DNA of 64,000 nucleotides from Halogeometricum limi (lineage in GTDB: Archaea > Halobacteriota > Halobacteria > Halobacteriales > Haloferacaceae). Position numbers and translations under genes: made by a program. Within the stretch, counting starts at the first letter, position 1. Each line of letters opens with the position of its first letter. Below, piece after piece: positions 6,212-15,868 of the stretch. The stretch is taken from assembly GCF_900115785.1 (NCBI RefSeq), contig NZ_FOYS01000001.1:486769-550768 (forward strand), written 5' to 3'. The notes beneath the pieces were generated by a model. That model was not told where the DNA came from, did not search any database, and saw nothing but the letters and a program-made list of their open reading frames with translations.

Positions 6212-9160
6212 ATGAGCAAGGACTTTATCGAGGTCCGGGGTGCGGAGGAACACAACCTCAAAAACCTCGACGTCCGGATTCCTCGCGAAGCGTTCACCGT
6301 CGTCACCGGCCTCTCGGGGTCGGGTAAATCGTCGCTCGCGTTCGAGACGATCTACGCCGAAGGGCAACGTCGGTACATCGAATCGCTGTCCGCGTACGCC
6401 CGGAACTTCCTCGGGCAGATGGACAAACCGCAGGTGGAGGCCGTCGAAGGTCTCTCGCCGGCCATCTCCATCGACCAGAAGAACGCGGCGAACAACCCGC
6501 GTTCGACCGTCGGGACGGTCACGGAGTTGCACGACTACCTCCGTCTCCTCTACGCCCGGGTCGGCACGCAGTACGACCCCATCACCGGCGAAGAGGTGGG
6601 CGAACAGTCCGCACAGGACATGGTCTCGCAGATTCTCACGCTCCCCGAGGGGACGAAGGCGAAGATCGTCGCGCCCGTCGTCCGCGACCAGAAGGGGGCG
6701 TTCGAGGACCTGTTCGACGAACTCGTCGCCGACGGCTACGCGCGCGTCGAAGTCGACGGCGAGGAGTTCGACCTCACCGTGGAGCGACCGGACCTCGACA
6801 AGAACTACGACCACACCGTCGACGTGGTGGTCGACCGGGTGAAGATTCGCCCCGAGGACCGCTCTCGAATCGGTGACAGCGTCGAGACGGCGTTAGAGGA
6901 GGCCGACGGCGTCCTCAAGTTGGTCGTTCCCGACCCGCCCGAAGACGTGCCGTTCGCCTCGAACACCCGGTCGACGGGTGACCTCGCGGGCGAGGACGAC
7001 GACCGACTCGTCGTGGAGTTCTCCGAGGAGTTGGGCAACCCGAACTCCGACTTCCAGTTCTCCGAGATAGAGACGCGGTCGTTCTCGTTCAACAGTCCGC
7101 ACGGCGCGTGTCCCGACTGCGAGGGCCTCGGCCAGACGAAGGAGGTGGACGAGAACCTCGTCGTCGTCGACCCCTCGAAACCCATCAAGCACGTCTTCGA
7201 ACCGTGGTCGTACAACCGGTCGTACTACCGGACGCGACTCGACTCGGTGGCGAAGCACTTCGACGTGAGCGTCGACACGCCGTTCGAGGACCTCGACGAG
7301 TCCGTCCGGCAACAGTTCCTCTACGGGACCGATTCGCAGGTCGTCTTCGAGCGACAGACCCGGAACGGCACTCGGCGGAAGAAAAAGCGGTTCGAGGGCG
7401 TCGTCCCGAACCTCCAGCGTCGTCACGTCGAGACGGACTCGGACTCCACGCGCGAACACATCGAGGACTACATGGCCGTCACCACCTGTCCCACCTGCGA
7501 CGGCACGCGCCTGAAAGAGCAGTCGCGACACGTCCTCGTCGCCGGCACGGCCATCACCGAGGTGAACCGGATGAGCATCGGCGACGCCCTCGAACACTTC
7601 GAGGGACTGGAGGCGAAACTCGACGAACGCGGCCGAACTATCGCCGAGGAGATTCTGAAGGAGATTCGCGCCCGTCTCGGCTTCATGGAAGAGGTCGGAC
7701 TGGAGTATCTCACCTTGGACCGCGAGGCGGCCACGCTCTCGGGCGGGGAGAGCCAGCGGATTCGCCTCGCCACGCAGGTCGGGTCCGGTCTCGTCGGCGT
7801 CCTCTACGTCTTAGACGAACCGTCCATCGGTCTGCACCAACGCGACAACGACCGCCTCCTGAACACCTTGGAGGGCCTTCGCGACCTCGGAAACACGCTC
7901 ATCGTCGTCGAACACGACGAGGAGACGATGCGCCGCGCGGACAACGTCGTCGACATGGGTCCCGGCCCCGGCAAGCGCGGCGGCGAAATCGTCGTGCAGG
8001 GCGACTTCGACGACATCTGCGACGCCGAGGACTCGCTGACCGGCGACTACCTCTCCGGTCGAAAGGAGATTCCCGTCCCCGAAGAACGACGCAGTTCGGA
8101 CGCCGCGCTCACCGTCCGCGGCGCGCGCCAGCACAACCTGAAGGACCTCGACGTGGACCTGCCCATCGGCCAGTTCACCGCCATCACCGGCGTCTCCGGG
8201 TCGGGGAAGTCGACGCTGATGCACGAGATTCTGTACAAGGGGCTCGCGCGGCGGATGAACGACAACACCTCCGTCCACCCCGGCGAACACGACGCCATCG
8301 ACGGACTCGACCATATAGAGACGGTGCGTCTCATCGACCAGTCGCCCATCGGCCGGACGCCGCGTTCGAACCCCGCGACGTACACCGGCGTCTTCGACTA
8401 CGTCCGCGAACTGTTCGCCGAGACGAAACTCGCCAAACAGCGCGGCTACGACAAGGGCCGCTTCTCGTTCAACGTGAAAGGCGGGCGCTGTGAGGCCTGT
8501 GGCGGGCAGGGGACGGTGAAGATAGAGATGAACTTCCTCTCGGACGTGTACGTCCCCTGCGAGGAGTGCGGCGGCGCGCGCTACAACGACGCGACGCTGG
8601 ACGTGACGTACAAAGGCGAGACCATCTCCGACGTGTTGGACATGGAAGTCGCGGACGCCCTAGAGTTCTTCGAGGCGAACTCGCAACTCCGTCGGCGTCT
8701 CCAACTCTTGAAAGACGTCGGACTCGGCTACATGACGCTCGGTCAGCCCTCGACGACGCTCTCCGGCGGCGAGGCCCAGCGCATCAAACTCGCAGAGGAG
8801 TTGGGCAAGAAACAGACGGGCGACACGCTCTACCTCCTCGACGAACCGACGACCGGACTCCACAAAGAGGACGAACGGAAACTCATCGACGTCCTGCAAC
8901 GCCTCACCGACAACGGCAACACCGTCGTCGTCGTCGAACACGAACTCGACCTGGTGAAGAACGCCGACAACATCGTCGACCTCGGCCCGGAAGGCGGCGA
9001 GAACGGCGGCGAGATAGTCGCCACCGGGACGCCGGAGGAGGTGGCTCGCACGGAGGAGTCACACACCGGCCGATATCTGCGTGACCTCCTCCCGAAAGTG
9101 GACGAAGAGGGCCCGCGCTCCGACCGGCGCAAACCGGCGAAGGCGCCGAGCGACGACTAA
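6212..9160 (+). CDS. uvrA: Excinuclease ABC subunit A
   Basis: This 982-residue UvrA is the damage-recognition ATPase of bacterial-type nucleotide excision repair, which haloarchaea use. It has two ABC modules: Walker [10 protein letters not shown] near residue 33 and GVSGSGKST in the second half, with signatures [12 protein letters not shown] and [12 protein letters not shown], each followed by a DEPS or DEPT Walker B. Zinc cysteines are seen in CPDCEGLG and in CEACGGQG with [11 protein letters not shown]. Length and domain order match bacterial UvrA. uvrB and uvrC are not in the window. A TATA-like box at 6178 supports the start. Confidence 0.97.
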   Translation: MSKDFIEVRGAEEHNLKNLDVRIPREAFTVVTGLSGSGKSSLAFETIYAEGQRRYIESLSAYARNFLGQMDKPQVEAVEGLSPAISIDQKNAANNPRSTVGTVTELHDYLRLLYARVGTQYDPITGEEVGEQSAQDMVSQILTLPEGTKAKIVAPVVRDQKGAFEDLFDELVADGYARVEVDGEEFDLTVERPDLDKNYDHTVDVVVDRVKIRPEDRSRIGDSVETALEEADGVLKLVVPDPPEDVPFASNTRSTGDLAGEDDDRLVVEFSEELGNPNSDFQFSEIETRSFSFNSPHGACPDCEGLGQTKEVDENLVVVDPSKPIKHVFEPWSYNRSYYRTRLDSVAKHFDVSVDTPFEDLDESVRQQFLYGTDSQVVFERQTRNGTRRKKKRFEGVVPNLQRRHVETDSDSTREHIEDYMAVTTCPTCDGTRLKEQSRHVLVAGTAITEVNRMSIGDALEHFEGLEAKLDERGRTIAEEILKEIRARLGFMEEVGLEYLTLDREAATLSGGESQRIRLATQVGSGLVGVLYVLDEPSIGLHQRDNDRLLNTLEGLRDLGNTLIVVEHDEETMRRADNVVDMGPGPGKRGGEIVVQGDFDDICDAEDSLTGDYLSGRKEIPVPEERRSSDAALTVRGARQHNLKDLDVDLPIGQFTAITGVSGSGKSTLMHEILYKGLARRMNDNTSVHPGEHDAIDGLDHIETVRLIDQSPIGRTPRSNPATYTGVFDYVRELFAETKLAKQRGYDKGRFSFNVKGGRCEACGGQGTVKIEMNFLSDVYVPCEECGGARYNDATLDVTYKGETISDVLDMEVADALEFFEANSQLRRRLQLLKDVGLGYMTLGQPSTTLSGGEAQRIKLAEELGKKQTGDTLYLLDEPTTGLHKEDERKLIDVLQRLTDNGNTVVVVEHELDLVKNADNIVDLGPEGGENGGEIVATGTPEEVARTEESHTGRYLRDLLPKVDEEGPRSDRRKPAKAPSDD

Positions 9161-9187
9161 CACGTTCTCGGCTCTGATTCTTCGGCC

Positions 9188-9391
9188 TCACTCGACGGTC
9201 GCGAGCAGCGTCGTCGCCGCGACGAGTGAGACGGCGAGCGCGAAGATACCGACGCTCTTCGTCGCCGTCGCTGCGTTCGGTCCGGCCGTCGTGCTCACTT
9301 CCCCAGAGAGCAGGAACGCCGCGAGCCAGAACCCGCCGACGGCGATGCCACCCATCCCGAGCGCGTACCTCGCCGTCACGTTTGCGGACAT
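9188..9391 (-). CDS. Small two-helix membrane protein, 67 aa
   Basis: Starting at the ATG at 9389-9391, the 67 residues form two hydrophobic segments (about 12-30, GMGGIAVGGFWLAAFLL, and 47-66, SVGIFALAVSLVAATTLLA). These are joined by a polar loop with little charge. The longer upstream frame is rejected because its 27 extra residues are low-quality sequence. No family is recognised. It converges on uvrA with a 27-base gap. Confidence 0.6.
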   Translation of the reverse strand: MSANVTARYALGMGGIAVGGFWLAAFLLSGEVSTTAGPNAATATKSVGIFALAVSLVAATTLLATVE

Positions 9392-9504
9392 ACCTTCACT
9401 CTCGGCTCGGAGGCAATGAAGCTGTGCCGCCGTTTTTCGAATACGATAATTTGAACCCGACTCGCCACACAACTGTCAAGTTCTCTCGTGTGGTACGAGA
9501 CTGC

Positions 9505-10491
9505 ATGACCGTGTGTTACGTCGCGATGCGTGAGGGTGTGCTCGTCGTCGACGGTGCTGCGGGTGACGCACCGACGGGTGACCACGTGTTCGAGGGGCAC
9601 CAGGTGGAATGTCTCACCGCCGGTCCGGACGACGCGCGGGCGTTCTGCGGGACGTTCGACGCGGGTCTACACCGGACGACCGACGGCGGCGAGACGTGGC
9701 ACCGCGTCGGACGCGACGTGCTCGCGGAGTCGGTGACGAGCGTCGCCGTCTCGCCGCACGACGCCGACGTCGTGTACGCGGGGACCGAACCGAGCGCGGT
9801 GTTTCGCTCGGCGGACGGCGGCGAGACGTGGACCGAACTCGACGGCCTCACCGACCTTCCGTCCGCGTCGTCGTGGTCGTTCCCGCCCCGTCCGCACACC
9901 CACCACGTGCGGTGGATCGAACCCGACCCGCACGACGCCGACCACCTCTACGTCGGCGTCGAGGCGGGCGCACTCGTCCAGACGCACGACGGCGGTGAGA
10001 CGTGGGAGGACCGTCTCCCCTCGGCGCGGCGAGACACGCACTCGATGGCGACGCATCCGGACGAACCGGGGCGCGCGTGGACCGCCGCGGGCGACGGGTA
10101 CGCCGAGACGCGCGACGGCGGCGAGACGTGGCACCACCCGCAGGCGGGACTCGACCACCGGTACTGCTGGAGCGTCGCCGTCGACTCCTCGCGGGTTCTC
10201 CTATCGGCGGCACAGAGTGCGCGCGCCGCCCACAACGTCGGCGACGCGGAGTCGTACCTCTACCGGCGCGAGGGAGACGAGGAGTGGGAGCGACTCGACG
10301 CGGGGATTCCGACCGGTGCGGGCGTCGCTCGGGCCGTCCTCGCGCGCGGTCACAGCGAGGGGGCGTTCTACGCCGTCACCAACCACGGCCTGTTCCGAAC
10401 CGACGACGGCGGCGACTCGTTCGCCCGCGTCGCCGTCGACTGGCCGGACGCGTTCGAGCGACAACTGCCGCGCGGACTCGCCGTCGTCTGA
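9505..10491 (+). CDS. BNR/sialidase-like repeat protein (beta-propeller)
   Basis: The 328-residue protein carries at least five BNR-type boxes of the form (T/S)xDGG(E/D)(T/S)W (RTTDGGETW, RSADGGETW, QTHDGGETW, ETRDGGETW, RTDDGGDSF), spaced about 55-70 residues. This indicates a six- or seven-bladed beta-propeller like the Ycf48/sialidase superfamily. Catalytic sialidase residues are not evident. No signal peptide is seen, so it is probably cytosolic. The start is the ATG at 9505 with MTVCYVAMREGVLVV. An open extension upstream is judged a shadow. Its substrate or partner is unknown. Confidence 0.85.
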   Translation: MTVCYVAMREGVLVVDGAAGDAPTGDHVFEGHQVECLTAGPDDARAFCGTFDAGLHRTTDGGETWHRVGRDVLAESVTSVAVSPHDADVVYAGTEPSAVFRSADGGETWTELDGLTDLPSASSWSFPPRPHTHHVRWIEPDPHDADHLYVGVEAGALVQTHDGGETWEDRLPSARRDTHSMATHPDEPGRAWTAAGDGYAETRDGGETWHHPQAGLDHRYCWSVAVDSSRVLLSAAQSARAAHNVGDAESYLYRREGDEEWERLDAGIPTGAGVARAVLARGHSEGAFYAVTNHGLFRTDDGGDSFARVAVDWPDAFERQLPRGLAVV

Positions 10492-10524
10492 CGCCGACGC
10501 CGCTTCGCGACTCGACCGTTCGGG

Positions 10525-11283
10525 TCAGGCTCTGATGCCCTGCTCTGTCGTTCGGAGGCGACGGACCCGGTTCTCCGCGGCGGCGGCGAGAAGCGAGATG
10601 CCGAGTGGGAGCACCCACGCGACGGCGTACAGCGTCCCGAACGACAACTCCCCGCCCGTCGGCGCGACCACGACGAGGCCGAACCCGGTGCCGACGACGG
10701 CCGCGGGCGAGAGGCGACTGGTCTTCAGCGAGACGTAGATGGGGACGGACCCGAGAACGACGAGTCCGGCCGTGACCCAGAGGGCGAACCCGACCGTTCC
10801 GAGGTCGAGCGTCTGGAACTGCAGTCCGGAGAAGCCGACGACGATGGCGGCGTGGAGGACGCCGACGGTGAGCGCACCGACGCCCGTCTGGCCGTCGAGT
10901 GCGTGATTGACGCGCGGTTCTTTGAGCGCCAAGTGTTCTATCGCGGCGAGCGTGAAGACGACGACGCCCGCGATGACGACGCCGACGAGGAAGTCGACGA
11001 CGACGAGCGACTCCGGCGACACCGCTCTCGGCCCGGACCCGACGCGGGGTCCGAAGCCGATCCACGGGACGAGGAGGAGCAGCGACGTGGTGACGGGAAG
11101 CGGCGTGAGGAGGCCGAGTCGGTGGCCTTCGGCGACCAGCAAGCCGACCGCTGCGAGGAGTCCGACGTACAACAGAGCGGTTCGCGGGTCGCCGACCGCC
11201 CCCGGGCGAACACCGAGACTCAGGAGGTAGCTCGTGAACGCGACGGGGGCGAGGGCGGCCGCGAGGAGGGCGTCCCGGCGCAT
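10525..11283 (-). CDS. Polytopic membrane protein of unknown function
   Basis: Its 252 residues show about seven hydrophobic helices (for example LLAAALAPVAFTSYLLSLG, ALLYVGLLAAVGLLVAEG, VVVDFLVGVVIAGVVVFTLAAIEH, LWVTAGLVVLGSVPIYVSL). The loops are short and charged, and the C-terminus is basic (ENRVRRLRTTEQ). No transporter or enzyme motif is recognisable. The ATG at 11281-11283 has a TATA-like stretch (GATAAGTCC on the minus strand) about 26 bases upstream. The longer antisense frame reaching 12459 is a shadow of the reductase gene. Confidence 0.75.
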   Translation of the reverse strand: MRRDALLAAALAPVAFTSYLLSLGVRPGAVGDPRTALLYVGLLAAVGLLVAEGHRLGLLTPLPVTTSLLLLVPWIGFGPRVGSGPRAVSPESLVVVDFLVGVVIAGVVVFTLAAIEHLALKEPRVNHALDGQTGVGALTVGVLHAAIVVGFSGLQFQTLDLGTVGFALWVTAGLVVLGSVPIYVSLKTSRLSPAAVVGTGFGLVVVAPTGGELSFGTLYAVAWVLPLGISLLAAAAENRVRRLRTTEQGIRA

Positions 11284-11400
11284 ACGTAATAGTTCATCAT
11301 GTAAGGACTTATCATTTCGCCTCGGCTTCACTGTGTGGGCACGCTCTACCGTCGTGCAGACAGCGAAGGTATTAGTCCGACGCCGAACGAACCGGGAGTA

Positions 11401-12483
11401 ATGTACGACTTCGCCGTCGTCGGCGTCGGCCCCGCCGGTGCCCGCTTCGCTCGCCGGGCCGCCGAGGCCGGATACGACGTCGTCGCCTTCGAGAAAGGCA
11501 CCGTCGGTACCCCCTTGGCGTGTTCCGGTCACGTGAGCACCGACATCTGGGCGTACGTCCCCGACGACGCCAAAGACCGTCTCCTCCAGAACCGCGTCTA
11601 CGGCGCGAACTTCCGCGTCGGCGGACCGAACAGTCGCGCGTATCCGTTCTACAAGACCGAGGAGGTGTCGAACGTCATCGACCGTGTCGAACTCGACCGG
11701 ACGCTGGCCGACTGCGCGCGCGAGGCCGGTGCCGACGTCCGCGAACGCCACACCGTCACCGCCGTCGACGAACGCCACGACGGCGTCGAACTCACCGTCT
11801 CCGCCGAGGGCGACGAACGGACGTTCGAGGCGAAGATGGTCGCCGGCTGTGACGGCCCCGTCTCGCGCGTCCGTCGACAGGTTGGCTTGGCGGAACCCGA
11901 GGAGATTCTGCACGGCGTCCTCGCGTTCGACGAGACGCCGGACCACGAGGACTTCGTCGACGTCCACCTCACCGTCCCGCGCTTTTTCGCGTGGCGCATC
12001 CCCCGCGGCGACGCCGGCGTGGAGTACGGCCTCGCCGCCCCGCCGGGCGCGGAGGTCAACGAGATGTTCGACGTGCTCACCGACACCTACGACGTGGAGA
12101 CGACGCACTTTTGCTCCGGCGGGATTCCCATCGGCCCGCCCGAACGCGTCACCACGCGCCGCGTGTTCTTGCTCGGCGACGCCGCCGCCCAGACCAAGCC
12201 GTTCACCGGCGGCGGAATCCTGTACGGGATGACCGCCGCCGACTGCGCCGTCGACGCTATCGACCCCGACGACCCGGCGACGCTCCGCGACTACGAGTCG
12301 GCGTGGCGGTCCGAACTCTCCCGAGAGATTTCGATGGGCCACTGGGTGCGCCGCGCGTACTCGCTCCCGGAGCGAGTCCAACATCTCGGCCTCAGAAGTC
12401 TCTCCGGCGAAATCGCGGTGCACATGGACAAGCCCACCTCGTTCTTCTCGCGCGAACACCTCGGCAAAGTCCTGAGTCGCTGA
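11401..12483 (+). CDS. Geranylgeranyl reductase-family FAD protein
   Basis: The 360-residue flavoprotein has an N-terminal Rossmann motif (VVGVGPAGARFARRAAEAGYDVVAFEK, GxGxxG at residues 8-13). It also has the family's C-x-G-H loop (LACSGHVS, C41) and the second FAD motif LLGDAAAQTKPFTGGGILYGM near residue 260. This family reduces the double bonds of digeranylgeranyl lipids or of isoprenoid side chains; the haloarchaeal core enzyme has close paralogues, so the exact substrate is uncertain. The start at 11401 has a GGTATTAG box about 30 bases upstream. It converges on the YgfZ-like gene. Confidence 0.85.
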   Translation: MYDFAVVGVGPAGARFARRAAEAGYDVVAFEKGTVGTPLACSGHVSTDIWAYVPDDAKDRLLQNRVYGANFRVGGPNSRAYPFYKTEEVSNVIDRVELDRTLADCAREAGADVRERHTVTAVDERHDGVELTVSAEGDERTFEAKMVAGCDGPVSRVRRQVGLAEPEEILHGVLAFDETPDHEDFVDVHLTVPRFFAWRIPRGDAGVEYGLAAPPGAEVNEMFDVLTDTYDVETTHFCSGGIPIGPPERVTTRRVFLLGDAAAQTKPFTGGGILYGMTAADCAVDAIDPDDPATLRDYESAWRSELSREISMGHWVRRAYSLPERVQHLGLRSLSGEIAVHMDKPTSFFSREHLGKVLSR

Positions 12484-12520
12484 CCGTCCCGAGCCTACTC
12501 GTAGACGCCGCCGACTCGCC

Positions 12521-13615
12521 TCACTCCCGGTCGACGTACGTCGGCAGTCGCTCGGACACGGCGCTCCCCTCCACGAACGGGAGCGACGTCCGCTCTGCGG
12601 TCACGTCGTCGCCGTCGACGCGGACGTCGAACGAGTCCGCGTCGGCGTCGTAGTCGACAAGCGCCAGCGCGATTGGCCGCTCCAGCGTCGGACTCTCGAC
12701 GGCGCGCGTCACTTCGCCGACGGAGGCGTCACCGGCGAACACGGCCGCACCCGCCTCGGGCAGTTCCTCGGGAAGGAGGCCGACGAGACGCTGACTCGGT
12801 CGCCCGCGGTTCTCCACCTTCGAGACGACTTCTTGCCCGACGAAACAGCCCTTGTCGAAGTCGACGGCGTTGCGAACGCCGAGGACGTTCGGGAGCCGTC
12901 CCGATAGCTCGGAGTCGAAGAGCGGGGTGCCCGCCTCCGCCGTGAGCGTGTCCCACGTCGCGTAGCCGAACGGGGCGGCGCCGTTGCCCATCGTGAGCAG
13001 GATGTCGAACACGTCCTCTGCGGCGTCGGCCGCGCAGACTATCTCGTACCCCTCCTCGCCCGTCAGGCCGTCGCCCGCGACGACGGTGACGCCCGCCTCG
13101 CCCAGCGACCCGCGGACGAACGAGAGGGCGGGTTCGGGCGCGCCCGCCTGGTGGAGGACGCTCGCGACTTTCTCCGTCGCCTGCGAACCGTGGACGCCGA
13201 AGACGCCGAAGTCGGCGGAGGCGTCGCGGACGGACACGTCCTGGATGAACACCTTGCTCGACCAGTCTTCGACGAGGGGTTCGGCCCGTTCGGGCGGCGT
13301 GAAACAGAGCAGTCGCTCGCCCGCGTTGTAGACGTACATGTCCGTCTCGACGCGGCCCTGCGGGTCCAACAGGAGGGCGTAGACGCCCTCGCCGTCCTCG
13401 TCGGGGACGCGGTTCGAGACGGCGTTGTCGACGAACTCGACTCGGTCGTCGCCCTCGACGACGACGACGCCGTACCCCATCTCTATCACGCCCGCGCCGT
13501 TCCGGACGGCGCGGGTGGTTCGCTCCGGGCGGCCGTAGTCCCGGACGACTTTCCGACCCGCGCGAGTCTCGAACGTCGCCCCGTACCGTTCGTGCATCTC
13601 CTCTACGACGGTCAT
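12521..13615 (-). CDS. YgfZ/GcvT-type aminomethyltransferase-family protein
   Basis: This 364-residue protein of the GcvT fold contains the YgfZ hallmark K-G-C-F-V-G-Q-E at residues 255-262 (C257). That cysteine motif marks folate-dependent proteins supporting Fe-S enzymes and tRNA thiomodification, rather than the glycine-cleavage T protein. The folate-binding GcvT N-domain begins MTVVEEMHERYGATFETRAGRKVV. No gcvH or gcvP neighbours are present, which favours the YgfZ role over glycine cleavage. NCBI-style names call it only an aminomethyltransferase family protein. Confidence 0.85.
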   Translation of the reverse strand: MTVVEEMHERYGATFETRAGRKVVRDYGRPERTTRAVRNGAGVIEMGYGVVVVEGDDRVEFVDNAVSNRVPDEDGEGVYALLLDPQGRVETDMYVYNAGERLLCFTPPERAEPLVEDWSSKVFIQDVSVRDASADFGVFGVHGSQATEKVASVLHQAGAPEPALSFVRGSLGEAGVTVVAGDGLTGEEGYEIVCAADAAEDVFDILLTMGNGAAPFGYATWDTLTAEAGTPLFDSELSGRLPNVLGVRNAVDFDKGCFVGQEVVSKVENRGRPSQRLVGLLPEELPEAGAAVFAGDASVGEVTRAVESPTLERPIALALVDYDADADSFDVRVDGDDVTAERTSLPFVEGSAVSERLPTYVDRE

Positions 13616-13715
13616 TGTCGCCTATGCGCACTCGGGAGTGAAAACGTCCGCGTCACGCGACCGAACCGCGCGCGCCGTTCGGCGGGACGGGGCACGGGGG
13701 GACAGGGCACGTCTC

Positions 13716-13752
13716 GACGCCGCACGCCGCGACGCCGCACGCCGCGACGCCC
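13716..13752. repeat. 15-bp direct repeat, 2.4 copies
   Basis: The unit GACGCCGCACGCCGC occurs at 13716-13730 and 13731-13745, followed by a partial third copy. It lies in the 150-base gap between two minus-strand genes. The rest of that gap is G-rich, with a GGGCAC-type motif repeated at about 13690 and 13705. It looks like simple slippage expansion. Confidence 0.6.
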
Positions 13753-13765
13753 GCCGACGTTCCGT

Positions 13766-14065
13766 CTAGAGGCCGAATCGGTCGCGGATGCTGTCGAGGA
13801 GGCTCTTGTCCTCTTCGACCTGTTCGCTCGGGTCCGGAACCACTCGGTCGGCGGGGAGGATGACCACCCGTTCGTCGCCCGCGTCCACGGAGATGAGCCC
13901 GTCCGCTTTCAGCGCGGCCAGCGCCTCCTCTATGGTGTCGATGTCGGCGTCGACGGCCGCGCGTAACTCGAAGACGGTCATCCCCTCCTCCGCCCGTTCG
14001 ACGAGTGCGTCGAGGAGGGACACCTCTACGTCTCGTCGGTTTCGAAACTCCCGCCGCGCTCTCAT
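13766..14065 (-). CDS. DUF6432-like winged-helix protein, 99 aa
   Basis: The 99 residues include a winged-helix-like region (about 15-75: VSLLDALVERAEEGMTVFELRAAVDADIDTIEEALAALKADGLI) with the wing VVILPADRVV. A short acidic tail ends SIRDRFGL. It resembles the haloarchaeal family I recall as DUF6432, probable small DNA-binding proteins. The ATG at 14063-14065 is chosen because a GTATAAA box lies 25 bases upstream on the minus strand. The upstream extension is low quality. Confidence 0.8.
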   Translation of the reverse strand: MRARREFRNRRDVEVSLLDALVERAEEGMTVFELRAAVDADIDTIEEALAALKADGLISVDAGDERVVILPADRVVPDPSEQVEEDKSLLDSIRDRFGL

Positions 14066-14089
14066 GGTCGGTACATCGACCGCAGTCGG

Positions 14090-14096
14090 TTTATAC
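14090..14096 (-). promoter_or_regulatory. TATA box for the DUF6432-like gene
   Basis: TTTATAC (GTATAAA on the minus strand) sits 25-31 bases upstream of the minus-strand start at 14065. It is a near-canonical archaeal TATA box for a leaderless transcript. Confidence 0.6.
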
Positions 14097-14240
14097 TGTC
14101 CCCCCACGCTCCTCGGGGTACTCCACCCACCCGAATCGAGTGCCGCGGGGACGGCGACGGCGACGAACGCCCGTCTCGTCTGCCGGGCGTCGGACGGCGA
14201 GGGGGTACATTTTAGTCGCTGAGTTTCCGAAAGGCGGGTA

Positions 14241-15296
14241 ATGGGACTCAAGTGCCGTCTACTCGGGCATCAGTACGGGGACCCCGAGATAGAACGCGAA
14301 CGCGAGGAGAACGGTGACGAAGTCGTCGTCACCATCCGGGAGGTTCAGGTGTGCCAGCGGTGCGGGACCGAACACGTCGTGAGCGAGAACAAAGAGATCA
14401 CGTCGATTCGAAGCCCCGCGGACGTGGGCTTAGACGAGTCTGCGGCCGCCGCCCCCGAGGCGGCCGACCCCGTCGCCGCGGACGACGCCCCCGCCGGCCC
14501 CGAGACGACGCCGACCGACGCCGGGTCGCCCATCGCCGAGGCCGAACCGGGCGCCGAGTCGGGCGACGCCGCACCGGGCGCCGAGGAACCGGACGAGGTG
14601 ACGGCCGACACGGTGCCCGAGACGTTCGGCGACGACGACGACTTCGAACCGCCGGAGAACCCCGAAGAGGACGACGCGGTCATCCTCGGCGACGAGGAGG
14701 AGACCGAACGCGACGAGACGCAGTGGCCCGAAGATGCCGGACCCGACCCGGCGACGGCGGCCCAGGAGTCCGCGGCGGTGGAGGGCGACCAACCCGTCGA
14801 CCCCGACCCGGCCCCCGCCGACTCGGGGGACGCCGTCACCGACGACGCGGAGTTCATCGACGCCGACGAGGTGGCCGCCGAGGAGTCGGAGACGGCGACG
14901 GACCGCGGCCACGGCGAGTGGCCCGAACGCGACGACACCGAGTCGGAACCCGCCTGGCCCGTCCACGAGGGAGAGGACGAGGGGTTCGCCTCGCAACCGT
15001 CCGACGGAACTCCCGCGGAGGTGTCGTTCGGGAGCGGTCTCACGCCGGAGGCGAACGGACAACTCGACCACGACCACGACGCCGGCGACGAAGCCGAGTA
15101 CATCACCGCCGGCGACGACGGCGGGTTCACCCGCGCGGAGTCCCAGTCGGACCTCCAGTCGGACGTGCCGGACGACGAGATAGAGTTCTACTGCCCGAAC
15201 TGCGGACACGCCCGGACGGCCGGTGCCTCTTCGATGCGGGCGGGCGACATCTGCCCCGAGTGCAAGCGGGGATACATCGCGGAGCGACAACTGTAA
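14241..15296 (+). CDS. Zinc-ribbon protein with long acidic disordered linker (DUF7093-like)
   Basis: In this 351-residue protein an N-terminal C5/H10 plus CQRC (C38/C41) unit and a C-terminal zinc ribbon (CPNCGH, C318/C321, and CPEC, C338/C341) bracket about 250 residues. That linker is almost only Asp, Glu, Ala, Pro, Thr and Gly. Such a layout suggests two folded metal sites joined by a disordered, highly negative tether. It resembles the haloarchaeal family recalled as DUF7093; its function is unknown. The next gene (DUF5611-like) follows on the same strand but has its own promoter-like boxes. Confidence 0.82.
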   Translation: MGLKCRLLGHQYGDPEIEREREENGDEVVVTIREVQVCQRCGTEHVVSENKEITSIRSPADVGLDESAAAAPEAADPVAADDAPAGPETTPTDAGSPIAEAEPGAESGDAAPGAEEPDEVTADTVPETFGDDDDFEPPENPEEDDAVILGDEEETERDETQWPEDAGPDPATAAQESAAVEGDQPVDPDPAPADSGDAVTDDAEFIDADEVAAEESETATDRGHGEWPERDDTESEPAWPVHEGEDEGFASQPSDGTPAEVSFGSGLTPEANGQLDHDHDAGDEAEYITAGDDGGFTRAESQSDLQSDVPDDEIEFYCPNCGHARTAGASSMRAGDICPECKRGYIAERQL

Positions 15297-15321
15297 CCTC
15301 CGCCCCGCGCTTGTAAACGAG

Positions 15322-15350
15322 TTATAGGCGGCCCGAGACGCATTTATAGG
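15322..15350 (+). promoter_or_regulatory. Two TTATAGG boxes 22 bp apart before the DUF5611-like gene
   Basis: TTATAGG occurs at 15322-15328 and again at 15344-15350, exactly 22 bp apart (two helical turns). The second, within CATTTATAGG, is the better TATA box and lies 58 bases before the ATG, implying a 5' leader of about 30 bases. A further CATAAG follows at 15352. Confidence 0.45.
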
Positions 15351-15407
15351 GCATAAGAAGCGACGAGGGACGAAACAGGTAAACCGTACCCTGTCAAACC
15401 ACCGGCC

Positions 15408-15788
15408 ATGAAGGAGTACAAGATGCGTCGCGGTGAGACCCTCGAAGAACGCGTTCCGGACATGGAGTCGTACGTCGAGGAGACGTTCGGTCCCATCACC
15501 GAGACGATGGACTACAAGGGGAGCGACCTCTACGTCGTCGGCGAACCGGCCAACCCCGTCTTCGAACGCGTCGTCGCCGGCGCGGTGAAGTACAGCGGTA
15601 AGAAGGACAAACTCGCCGTCGAGTTCAAAGAGCGCGACCCGACGGAACTGAGTCCCGACGAACTCGAAGCCGCCGGCGAGGCCGTCGACGCGAAGAACAC
15701 CTTCCTCCTCGAAGCGACCGGTCGCGACGCGAAGTCCCGCCGCGAATCGCTGAAGCGGCAGGTCGAAGACGACGCGCCGGACTACTGA
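15408..15788 (+). CDS. DUF5611-like haloarchaeal protein, 126 aa
   Basis: This compact cytosolic protein begins MKEYKMRRGETLEERVPDMES, has a mixed alpha/beta pattern (LYVVGEPANPVFERVVAGAVKYSGKKDKLAVEFKER) and a charged C-terminal helix. It matches the haloarchaeal family I recall as DUF5611, conserved across the class and of unknown function. It is less acidic than its neighbours. No catalytic motif or metal ligand cluster is visible. Confidence 0.82.
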   Translation: MKEYKMRRGETLEERVPDMESYVEETFGPITETMDYKGSDLYVVGEPANPVFERVVAGAVKYSGKKDKLAVEFKERDPTELSPDELEAAGEAVDAKNTFLLEATGRDAKSRRESLKRQVEDDAPDY

Positions 15789-15868
15789 GCGACGCCGGTC
15801 CTTCTTCGTGTGGGTCGGACGGAATCCGAACGACACTCCGTGCCGAGTGACGACGCCCGCCCGTCTCG

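Noticed and set aside
12521-13615. Glycine-cleavage T protein (gcvT)
   Set aside because: The KGCFVGQE motif is that of YgfZ-type proteins and no gcvH or gcvP is adjacent.
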